A DNA stretch of 64,000 bases from Nostoc sp. FACHB-152 (GTDB taxonomy: Bacteria > Cyanobacteriota > Cyanobacteriia > Cyanobacteriales > Nostocaceae): contig NZ_JACJRV010000023.1 in assembly GCF_014697475.1 (NCBI RefSeq), positions 23,533-87,532 of the forward strand, written 5' to 3'. This document shows positions 30,805-38,818 of the stretch, one piece after another. Made by a program: the position numbers and the translations under genes. The notes below the pieces were generated by a model that was given only the letters and a program-made list of their open reading frames with translations, was not told where the DNA came from and ran no database searches. Position 1 is the stretch's first letter, and every line of letters begins with the position of its first letter.

Positions 30805-30981
30805 TTAATTTCCTGTTACCGTAGTTATGGCAGCATTAAAGGCGATCGCAAAGTCTATTCTAAGGAAAATTACTTGGTGTTTCTCAATTTATATAGCTTT
30901 TAATCAACAGATATTTTTTTCACTTACTCCCCCAAACCTATCCCCACGAGTAGTTTAGAAATCAAATAGGATTGTAGTGAA

Positions 30982-31377
30982 TTAAGATTCAGGATTTTCT
31001 TGGTTCATGACAGAAGGAATACAGCCACAAAAAGCAGATTCCAACTGTTTAGGAAGTATGTCCCAATTAACTGCTCCCTGACTATCATTAATATACATCT
31101 GCATAAATTCTAGTAATGCGGAGGCGTTTTCCTCTTCAGCAGGTAAATCAACCAGCATATATGTTGGCTTATCTGGGTGAGAAACAGCAACAACACAACC
31201 ACGACAATTCCACAAACATTCTACAGGCTGAATTTTTAATTCTTCTGTTGGAAATTTATCAGTTGATAAAGTAGTTATTTTGTCAAGTAAAATACTGCCC
31301 TCATAAGGCTGATTTTCTGCTAATTCTTGTGATGAATGGTTACAGGATGTGCAAACGAATAGAGTATATTTAGACAT
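30982..31377 (-). CDS. Small cysteine-rich metal-binding protein, DUF1636 type
   Basis: A 131-residue soluble protein resembling thioredoxin-like ferredoxins and the DUF1636 family. Cysteine pairs CTSC (residues 9-12) and CLWNCRGC (near 54-61) could hold an iron-sulfur cluster, and a late CGC sits near 122. Function is unknown. It is 5 nt from the binding-protein gene and in line with the TonB receptor gene, so a role in intracellular handling of imported metal or in redox is plausible. The family name is from memory of the motif pattern. Confidence 0.75.
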   Translation of the reverse strand: MSKYTLFVCTSCNHSSQELAENQPYEGSILLDKITTLSTDKFPTEELKIQPVECLWNCRGCVVAVSHPDKPTYMLVDLPAEEENASALLEFMQMYINDSQGAVNWDILPKQLESAFCGCIPSVMNQENPES

Positions 31378-31381
31378 AAGT

Positions 31382-32428
31382 TTAGGTAGGTAAAAGCAAT
31401 AGTGAAGGTAATTGTTCTAATATTAAATAACTAGCTATAGGCGCGCCTATTACATCACTCCAGAGGGTGTAGTCCACAAAGTAAACTCTGCCTTCTTTCC
31501 ATGCTCTTGAGTTGTGCAATATAGGACTTGCAGCCCATTTTTGCTTTAATTGTTGGAAGGGAACGGTGTAAGCTGATTTACCATTCCAATTGTCTATCCA
31601 GGTATTAATAATGATAATATCTGCATCTATTTGGCCCAAAGTTTCCAGATTAATTTGCGGTCTTAATCCTAGTTTTTGGACTAAATCTGGCAGAAATACA
31701 GGTTGAAAACCTATTTTTTTCAGAAGTTCATTTGTCTTTCCTTGGGATATGACCTCTATGTAATCCATTGAGAGGCTGCAAGCAAGATTTAGCACTCGCG
31801 GATGGGTATTGACGAGAGGGGCTAATTGAGTACGGACTTGAGCTATTTTTTGCTGTTGTGAAGTAATGATTGAAGAAATATTTTTCTGACTATCCAGTGC
31901 TTTGGCAACAATTTTAATGTTGTCTTGCCAGTTCTGCTCACTATCTATTAAAACAGTGGGCGCGATCGCCGAGAATAACTGATTATCTTGATAATTTAAG
32001 CCTAGAATTAAATCTGGTTTAAGTAAAGTCAGCTTTTCTAGAGAGGGACTGGAACGATCTCCTAAATTAATCGGTTGACTAGTGACGAAATTACCCAGGT
32101 AGGGAATTTGTTGACTAGGGTTGTCGAATTGAGGCGATCGCACTAAATAGGCATCAGCGTAAGCAGCAGGCTGCACATCGAGTGCTAACACTAGACTCAG
32201 CATCTTAGGTTCGAGAACCGCGATTTTTTGAGGTTTACCACAAATCTTGGTTTTTCCTACTGCGTGTTCCACCACTCGACAATCAGCAGAGAGCGATCGC
32301 CCTTTTTCTAAACTCGTGTTTTGGGGACTACCACTATGACAAGCTGTAATTAAAAAGGCTGTCAGCAATACCCAGCCAATATATTTATATACGAGCGCGA
32401 TCGCTTTGCAGCAAGTTTCCCAGAACAT
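31382..32428 (-). CDS. Iron-siderophore ABC transporter substrate-binding lipoprotein
   Basis: Periplasmic binding protein of the FecB/FhuD type that would collect ferric siderophore and hand it to the FecCD-type permease. It has a hydrophobic N-terminus with a lipobox (LITAC), so it is probably a lipoprotein. Downstream are the typical segments KIAVLEPKMLSLVLALDVQPAAY cut across two strands, LTLLKPDLILG, and a C-terminal half ending in a helix. I start at the ATG at 32428; an in-frame TTG seven codons upstream would abut the TonB receptor stop. It lies between the receptor and the DUF1636 gene, in operon spacing. Confidence 0.88.
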   Translation of the reverse strand: MFWETCCKAIALVYKYIGWVLLTAFLITACHSGSPQNTSLEKGRSLSADCRVVEHAVGKTKICGKPQKIAVLEPKMLSLVLALDVQPAAYADAYLVRSPQFDNPSQQIPYLGNFVTSQPINLGDRSSPSLEKLTLLKPDLILGLNYQDNQLFSAIAPTVLIDSEQNWQDNIKIVAKALDSQKNISSIITSQQQKIAQVRTQLAPLVNTHPRVLNLACSLSMDYIEVISQGKTNELLKKIGFQPVFLPDLVQKLGLRPQINLETLGQIDADIIIINTWIDNWNGKSAYTVPFQQLKQKWAASPILHNSRAWKEGRVYFVDYTLWSDVIGAPIASYLILEQLPSLLLLPT

Positions 32429-32451
32429 TGTGGATTCAATAAAAATCAAGG

Positions 32452-35079
32452 TTAGAACTGAATTGAAAACGATCCAATGACAGTAAAAGGTGCGCCAGGG
32501 TAGATTGTACTTCTGGCTTGAGATGTCTCATAATAAGTTTCGTTGAAAAGGTTGCGGAAATTTAGTGCTAACCTCCAGTTATCCTGTTTGTAAAAAATAG
32601 CTGAATCTGTTCGGAAATAGCTGGGCATAATGCTGGTATTTTCCAAATCGGCGTATCTATCTCCCACATAGTAAAGTCCCAAACCAAAGCCCAAACCTTT
32701 TAAATCACCACTTTGCAATTCATAGGTTGTCCACAAACTAGCCGCGTGTTCGGGTACATTATCGATGCGATTGCCAACAGGAATTGTATTGTCTTTTGAG
32801 GTAATGGCATCGGTGTAGGTGTAAGAAGCAATGATATTCCAACCTGGCACAATTTCGCCGCCAATGTCTAATTCAATACCTCTACTTCTCTGTTCTCCCA
32901 CCTGTATGAAGATATTGGGATCGGGATTGTTGGGATCGTCTGTGACAACATTAGTTTTGGTAATTTCGTAGGCCGCTAGAGTTGCCGAAAGTTTTTCGCT
33001 AATATCTGCCTTAATACCAACTTCGTACTGCGTTCCTCTTGTTGGCTTAAAGGGTTCGTCTGGTGTTCCCCCCAAAAATCGATCTGGTTTAAACGATTGA
33101 GAATAACTAGCATAGAGAGAAATTGGTTGAACTGGTTGATAAACAATACCAACACGGGGGCTGAAAGCACTGAGAGATTCTTCAGTTGTTGTTTCTGCAA
33201 AACCTGTTTCTTTTCGTTGGAAGGCATCAAAGCGACCACCAATCAAGACCTTGAGATTATCTGCAAAAGTAATTTGATCTTGGAGGTAAATCCCTAAAGT
33301 ATCTCTACGAGTTGTGTAAGCGAAAGTTTGTTCATCAGGTATATCAGGTAAATCAACATCATAATTAGGATTGAAAATGTCTAGCTGTATGGGGTCTGCC
33401 ACATCGAATGAGGTATATTCCCAAGTGGTGCGTCTTAATTCCACGCCGATTAAAGGTTGATGGATAATCGCTCCTGTCTTGAACCGTCCGACTAATTCTG
33501 TTTGTAGGGTATAAATTTTTCGTGAGAAACTATCACGGCCTATATATATTGGGGCAAATTGGTTATCAACTGGGTCATTACCACCAATGGCAAAATCCCC
33601 TGCTAATCGACCAGAGACAAAAGAAAAAGCATTGCGAAGTTGCCAGTCTTTACTAAATTCATGCTCCAATCTATAGCCAACCCGCAAATTGCTATCCTCA
33701 TAAACACTTTGTGGCAGACCGATGAAGCGACTAATGGGGATGGGAGCGGGACGATTGCCAATGGAAGGAAGTCCACGATCAAAGCGGTAACTATTGTTGA
33801 GATATTCAAGGTCGAAGGTTAATGAAGTGCGATCGCTGATATTCCAGGTAATTACAGGCGCAACAAATACACGGTCTGTAAAGTTGTAATCTCTAAAACT
33901 GCCAGCGTTTTGATAAGCCACATTCAGCCTATATAACACCGAACCATCATCTGTGAGTGGCCCAGAAATATCAAAACTAGGGCGATAGAAACTATAATTG
34001 CCGACATCAAATTCAGCCGAATAATAGGGAGTACTAAGGGGTTGTTTTGTGACAATATTGACAATTCCTCCTGGTTCAGCCTGACCAAATAGAACAGAAG
34101 CCGGCCCTTTAAGAACCTCAATGCGATCAATATTTGCTGTGTCTACCGAAGAGTAAAAGTCATTATCAGAAAATCCATTGCGGAAGTTGCCATCTTGATC
34201 AAAACCACGAATTCTATATCCACCGGCATCTGAGCCACCGAAGTTACCTTGTTTGCGTACACCACTGATGTTTTCTAATGCCTCTTGTACGCGCGTTGTC
34301 TTTTGGTCTTCTAAGATTCGACGCGGGATCACTTGAATCGAACCGGGAATATCTCGTAGAGGTGTATCGGTTTTAGTTGCAGTTGAGGCAGTCGGTACAC
34401 GGTATCCGTCTTGCTCTCCTGTCACCACCAATTCAATCGGTTCATCCTGCTGTGCGGCGGGTTCTTCTGGAGGTAGCTCAGTGGTTGGTTGTTCCTCTGC
34501 TTGTGGTGTTTGGGGCGGTTGTGCTGCTGTTGTTGGTGATGCTACTTCAAAAATCAACCCTGCATTATCATCAAATAACTCAATTGCAGGTAAAGATTTC
34601 TCACCTACCACCGTTAACCGTACAGTGGTTGCGTCAACATTCGCAACTGTTATCTCTGTAATTCCTGGTATTGGTTTCTCTGAGCGATATGTAAAACTGT
34701 CCCCATTCGGCAATTGCAACTGCCCACCAGTAATATCTGCAATAAAATTATTCCCTGTACTGCGATTGGTAACTTGGAGTTTTTCCCCTTGGCTGGTTTC
34801 TAAAATGACCTCTAGCCCTTTGTCGGTAGAATTTGCTTTTACTCCTGTAATTATGACTATGACAGTATTTCCTTGGTTTGGTGTCTGTACCAAAGTATCA
34901 GCATTCTTGGCAGGAATTTCGATGTCACTCAGTTGAGAAATATTTTTACTGATTTTATCCTTTTCTAATTGATCAGCTTTGGCTGGAGTTGAGAGTAAAA
35001 CAGCGATGGTAGTAAAGCTAGCTACCAAGGGTATTGCACTTGTTAGTAGCACGCTTGGAGATAATTTATATGACTTCAT
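32452..35079 (-). CDS. TonB-dependent siderophore receptor with AMIN domain
   Basis: Outer-membrane receptor for a ferric siderophore. From the ATG at 35079 (31 codons inside the longest frame) it begins MKSYKLSPS with a signal peptide ending near AKADQ. An AMIN domain follows at about residues 65-180, a Pro/Glu-rich linker, a plug domain (DIPGSIQVIPR, GFSDNDFYSS, VLKGPASVLFGQAEPGGIVN), then a full 22-strand-type barrel ending in ...VIGSFSIQF with a terminal Phe. The periplasmic AMIN domain is a common cyanobacterial variant that probably binds peptidoglycan. The ligand is inferred from the neighbours to be a siderophore, perhaps the product of the adjacent synthetases. Confidence 0.93.
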   Translation of the reverse strand: MKSYKLSPSVLLTSAIPLVASFTTIAVLLSTPAKADQLEKDKISKNISQLSDIEIPAKNADTLVQTPNQGNTVIVIITGVKANSTDKGLEVILETSQGEKLQVTNRSTGNNFIADITGGQLQLPNGDSFTYRSEKPIPGITEITVANVDATTVRLTVVGEKSLPAIELFDDNAGLIFEVASPTTAAQPPQTPQAEEQPTTELPPEEPAAQQDEPIELVVTGEQDGYRVPTASTATKTDTPLRDIPGSIQVIPRRILEDQKTTRVQEALENISGVRKQGNFGGSDAGGYRIRGFDQDGNFRNGFSDNDFYSSVDTANIDRIEVLKGPASVLFGQAEPGGIVNIVTKQPLSTPYYSAEFDVGNYSFYRPSFDISGPLTDDGSVLYRLNVAYQNAGSFRDYNFTDRVFVAPVITWNISDRTSLTFDLEYLNNSYRFDRGLPSIGNRPAPIPISRFIGLPQSVYEDSNLRVGYRLEHEFSKDWQLRNAFSFVSGRLAGDFAIGGNDPVDNQFAPIYIGRDSFSRKIYTLQTELVGRFKTGAIIHQPLIGVELRRTTWEYTSFDVADPIQLDIFNPNYDVDLPDIPDEQTFAYTTRRDTLGIYLQDQITFADNLKVLIGGRFDAFQRKETGFAETTTEESLSAFSPRVGIVYQPVQPISLYASYSQSFKPDRFLGGTPDEPFKPTRGTQYEVGIKADISEKLSATLAAYEITKTNVVTDDPNNPDPNIFIQVGEQRSRGIELDIGGEIVPGWNIIASYTYTDAITSKDNTIPVGNRIDNVPEHAASLWTTYELQSGDLKGLGFGLGLYYVGDRYADLENTSIMPSYFRTDSAIFYKQDNWRLALNFRNLFNETYYETSQARSTIYPGAPFTVIGSFSIQF

Positions 35080-35838
35080 TTTTGCTCTTTGGATTCTTGC
35101 CAATAGGCTGCGGCAATTGTTTGTTATTTGAAAGTATTTATCAAGTTGATAGGTTAATGGTAATAGCTGCACGCATCAACCTTTTTTATCTTCCGATCAG
35201 GGAAAGATGGCACATATTTTCAATTTGTGAAATAAGGTACGTTTCGCCTGATACTAATCACACTAGTAAAACTGTTTATGTACATCTTAATGTTTATAGG
35301 TTTTAGAGGTTGGATGACAAAACTTACATGAATGCTGATCAAGTTCTAAGCATCACTTTTATATTTGCGACTTTAAATCATTAAACCTGCCATTTAAAGA
35401 TGGGATTATCGCTAACTATTCTCATTATGAATATTACACGATAATATCTTTTAAATCAATCTTAGTTAAAGATAAACTTGATACATTTTTGAAAGCTAGA
35501 GTTTTTGCAGGAAACATATTACTGTGAAGCAGTCGTATGGTAGAAAATAAAATAGTGATTCTCAAAGTAGAATGCGATCGCCTGGAACGATAAGAATACT
35601 TAGCCCTGAAAAAAGAAGCTTCAACTCCTAATTTAGGCTTAACTTTTCGGTATCCTAATACTGTTAAATTTGCATTTGTAATGTATATTTTTTGAAATAA
35701 AAAACTATAACGACCCTTGAGAGGTATTATGCTTGGGGTTATTATCAAAAATTAATTTAATGTGTTTAGATCAGCGTTTATTGATCATTCTGTACTAAAG
35801 AAATAACTGTATAAATTAAGCAGCTAGATACTTTATTG
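35080..35838. other. Long intergenic region upstream of the TonB receptor gene
   Basis: About 760 bases without a convincing gene, AT-rich throughout. It holds the receptor promoter and a Fur-like dyad at 35419-35433. A 104-codon minus-strand frame (35434-35748) has no recognisable motif, a very basic composition and no clear ribosome site, so I do not call it. Siderophore loci often have an AraC-type regulator here; none is visible. Confidence 0.55.
35419..35433 (-). promoter_or_regulatory. Candidate Fur box upstream of the TonB receptor
   Basis: TTCTCAT-T-ATGAATA has 7-1-7 geometry with five of seven positions complementary. It shares the TCTCA element with the perfect dyad before the NRPS/PKS operon. 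It is about 340 nt from the receptor start, implying a long leader if it overlaps the promoter. Confidence 0.35.
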
Positions 35839-36636
35839 CTAATAACTTTTTCTTGTCTTCCTCCCTATTGGTATACACATTGGTGTTCCTACAACTGGGT
35901 CAGCAACAACACGGCACTCTAATCCAAAAACCTCTTTTAGCATCTCTTCAGTCATTACTTGCTTCGGTTCGCCAGCAGTAAAAATCCGGCCTTCCTTGAC
36001 AGCAACCAGATAATCCGCATAACGACAAGCTTGATTTAAATCATGTAGCACCATCACAATGGTTCTGTCCTGAGTTTGGTTCAACTCATACAACAAATCC
36101 AACACTTCTATTTGATGCGCCAAATCTAAAAAAGTAGTCGGCTCATCCAAGAGTAAAATATCTGTATCCTGTGCCAATGCCATTGCAATCCAAGCTCGTT
36201 GTCGCTGTCCACCAGATAAGGTATCTAATGCTCTATCTGCCAACTCCAATAAATCTGTAATTAAGAGTGCCTGTTGAACAATTTTTTCATCTTTGGCAGA
36301 CCATTGCTGCAACCAATTTTGATAGGGATAACGGCCTTGCGCTACCAAATCTCGTACTGTTAACCCTTCTGGTGCAACTGGACTTTGCGGTAAGATGCTT
36401 AACTGTTGGGCTAATTCTTTGGTGGAAAGCTTTAAAATAGACTCTCCATCAAGATATACTGCACCGCCATAGGGTTTGAGCAATCTTGCTAAACCTCGCA
36501 ACAAAGTTGATTTACCGCAACCATTAGCACCAACTAAAGCACTAATTTGTCCAGTTGGGATTGCCACATTCAAGTCACGAATGATTAGCACACCATCGTA
36601 AGCTAAACTCAGTCCTTTGGTTGATAGTCCTTTCAT
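35839..36636 (-). CDS. Siderophore ABC transporter ATP-binding protein (FecE/FhuC type)
   Basis: A 265-residue ATPase that powers uptake of ferric siderophore through the two permeases encoded upstream. Walker A is GANGCGKST (residues 36-44), the signature motif is LSGGQRQR near 141, Walker B is DILLLDEPT near 160, and the H-loop lies in [13 protein letters not shown] near 195. It starts 18 nt after the FecD-type permease gene, completing a C-D-E transport operon in the usual order. Confidence 0.94.
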   Translation of the reverse strand: MKGLSTKGLSLAYDGVLIIRDLNVAIPTGQISALVGANGCGKSTLLRGLARLLKPYGGAVYLDGESILKLSTKELAQQLSILPQSPVAPEGLTVRDLVAQGRYPYQNWLQQWSAKDEKIVQQALLITDLLELADRALDTLSGGQRQRAWIAMALAQDTDILLLDEPTTFLDLAHQIEVLDLLYELNQTQDRTIVMVLHDLNQACRYADYLVAVKEGRIFTAGEPKQVMTEEMLKEVFGLECRVVADPVVGTPMCIPIGRKTRKSY

Positions 36637-36654
36637 AGTTAATATTTTCCAGAT

Positions 36655-37695
36655 TTATTTTTTGCGGTTACTAATTAACAAATAGAGAAAATAAGGAGCG
36701 CCAACAGCAGCAGTCACCACCCCACAGGGAATCTCGATAGGTGCAAACAAAATTCGTCCTAACAAATCTGCGACGACAACAATAAATCCACCCAACAGTG
36801 CGGCAGTGGGAATCAACCCTTCATGGTTGGAGCCTACTAACTGTCTTCCTATATGCGGTGCAATTAAACCCACAAAGCCAATCATTCCAGCTGTGGCGAC
36901 TGATGCACCTGCTAAGGCTACACCTACCAACACAAGTAAACCACGTAGCCATTCCACATTAGTACCTAAACCTTTGGCAACATCATCTCCCAAATTTAAA
37001 GTGTTCAAATGCCTTGCTAATATCAATGCTATCGGCATAAAAACTATCAACCAAGGCAATAAAGATAAAACTTGATCCCAGGTGCGTCCGTAAATACTAC
37101 CAGCTAACCACACCAAAGCATCAGTGACACTATAAATTTCGCCAAAGGTAATCAACAAGCTGGTAAAAGCACTGGCGATCGCAGACAAACCCAAGCCCAT
37201 TAAAATGAACAGAACAGGAGAACTACCATTATTCCAAGCGAGCAAGTAAATTAAAGTAGCCATCAATAAAGCACCAGCAAAGGCTGATAGAGGCAAGGTG
37301 TAAATTGGTGCGGAAGGAAATAAGATAATTACTGCTACTGCTGCTAAACTCGCCCCAGCATTGATGCCAATAATACCGGGATCGGCTAATGGGTTACGTG
37401 TAATGCCTTGAAAGATAGTGCCAGAAATAGCCAGTGCCATCCCTACCATGAAAGCAACAAGGGTACGGGGTAGGCGTAGATTGTAAATCACGAAAGCATG
37501 ATCCCGGTTGCCTGTATCTATCCCTAATACAGTTTTGACAATATCTAAGGACGAGATAGGATATTCACCCCGTCCGATATTCATCACCATTGCCACCACA
37601 ATGACTCCTGCGAAACATAGCAGCATGAGTAGTACGCGTTTGTCTATCCGAAAAGATAGCGTTGGGTTACGGATGACTAGCCAATCAACCTTCAT
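36655..37695 (-). CDS. Siderophore ABC transporter permease (FecD type)
   Basis: A 346-residue inner-membrane permease of the FecCD/BtuC family with about 10 hydrophobic segments. Diagnostic stretches are LRLPRTLVAFMVGMALAISG, TRNPLADPGIIGINAGA and GFVGLIAPHIGRQLVG. It pairs with the upstream permease to form the channel. Its start overlaps the stop of that gene by 4 nt, so the two are probably coupled in translation. Confidence 0.93.
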   Translation of the reverse strand: MKVDWLVIRNPTLSFRIDKRVLLMLLCFAGVIVVAMVMNIGRGEYPISSLDIVKTVLGIDTGNRDHAFVIYNLRLPRTLVAFMVGMALAISGTIFQGITRNPLADPGIIGINAGASLAAVAVIILFPSAPIYTLPLSAFAGALLMATLIYLLAWNNGSSPVLFILMGLGLSAIASAFTSLLITFGEIYSVTDALVWLAGSIYGRTWDQVLSLLPWLIVFMPIALILARHLNTLNLGDDVAKGLGTNVEWLRGLLVLVGVALAGASVATAGMIGFVGLIAPHIGRQLVGSNHEGLIPTAALLGGFIVVVADLLGRILFAPIEIPCGVVTAAVGAPYFLYLLISNRKK

Positions 37696-38723
37696 TTTCT
37701 CACCTTTGACTTAGCTAGATATACAAAGAAGGGTGCGCCTACAAGTGCGGTCATCACACCTACAGGCAATTCCTGAGGTTTGAGTAATACACGCGCAACA
37801 ATATCTGCAATTAAGACTAAAACTGCCCCCACAATTGCGGAATAAGGCAAAATCCAACGGTAATCAGCTTTAATAAAAAATCTCACCATGTGAGGAACTA
37901 CCAAACCAATAAAACCGATTGGACCTGCAAGAGCTACTGAACTTCCCGCCAGTAAAACGACGCTGATAGCAGTAATTATTTTTATCCAAGCTATTTGTTG
38001 GCCTAAACCTTTTGCCACATCTTCACCGAGACTCATGGTGGTAATTTGTCTACCAAGGGCAAAAGCAACTATTAATCCTATAACAACGAAAGGCAGAACT
38101 TGTAAGAGTATATTGATATCGCGCCCAGACAATGAACCAGCTAACCAAAATCTAATTTCATTTAATGTCTTTTGACTAACGATAAGGATAGCAGTGGTGA
38201 GAGAAGAAATTAGAGCCGTGAGAGCAGCACCAGCCACTGTCAGATTGAGTGGGGTAGCTCCTCCTTTTCCCAAAGAGCCTAGACAATAGACTAACATCGC
38301 GGTGGCTCCTGCACCTACAAAGGCCACAAGTGTTAAAACACTAACCGACGAACTGCCAAAAACAAATATTGTTACAACTACAGCCAGTGCTGCGCCTGAC
38401 TCAATACCTAAAATACCTGGATCTGCTAAGGGGTTGCGCGTCAAACCTTGCATTAAAGCTCCAGCAACCGCTAAGGCTGATCCGACAAAAACAGCAATGA
38501 GCGATCGCGGTAATCTCACCGTCTGAATTACCAAATGATTATAGGAACTGTCAAAGCTAACAAAGGATGCCAGAATCTCATCAAGAGATATTTCTGCTGC
38601 ACCGAGAGTGACGCTGTAGACTAACACGATTAGCAAAAGAATTAGCCCAAAAATCAGACCTACTAAAGGTGATATTTGTGGCTTTTTTATGCGTCTAGGT
38701 AACGTTGTCGTTGCTTTTGCCAT
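37692..38723 (-). CDS. Siderophore ABC transporter permease (FecC type)
   Basis: A 343-residue FecCD-family permease, paralogous to the next gene. It shows VRLPRSLIAVFVGSALAVAG, TRNPLADPGILGIESGAAL and GFIGLVVPHMVRFF, with about 10 membrane segments. The two permeases are different enough to form a heterodimer. It follows the acylase gene by 95 nt and is the first gene of the transporter trio. Confidence 0.93.
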   Translation of the reverse strand: MAKATTTLPRRIKKPQISPLVGLIFGLILLLIVLVYSVTLGAAEISLDEILASFVSFDSSYNHLVIQTVRLPRSLIAVFVGSALAVAGALMQGLTRNPLADPGILGIESGAALAVVVTIFVFGSSSVSVLTLVAFVGAGATAMLVYCLGSLGKGGATPLNLTVAGAALTALISSLTTAILIVSQKTLNEIRFWLAGSLSGRDINILLQVLPFVVIGLIVAFALGRQITTMSLGEDVAKGLGQQIAWIKIITAISVVLLAGSSVALAGPIGFIGLVVPHMVRFFIKADYRWILPYSAIVGAVLVLIADIVARVLLKPQELPVGVMTALVGAPFFVYLAKSKVRK

Positions 38724-38818
38724 TCTCTTTGTGTTGCATCAAAAAATTATTTTCTGCCCTCTAATTTGCCAGAGTGTAAGGTGCTGAATTTACTACACAT
38801 ATTCCACTCTCTACTCTT

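Noticed and set aside
34481..34936. Plus-strand 151-codon frame opposite the TonB receptor
   Set aside because: Antisense to the signal/AMIN part of the receptor; no recognisable protein content.
35434..35748. Minus-strand 104-codon frame in the gap before the TonB receptor
   Set aside because: Basic, low-complexity composition, no family, no clear ribosome site; kept only as part of the intergenic description.
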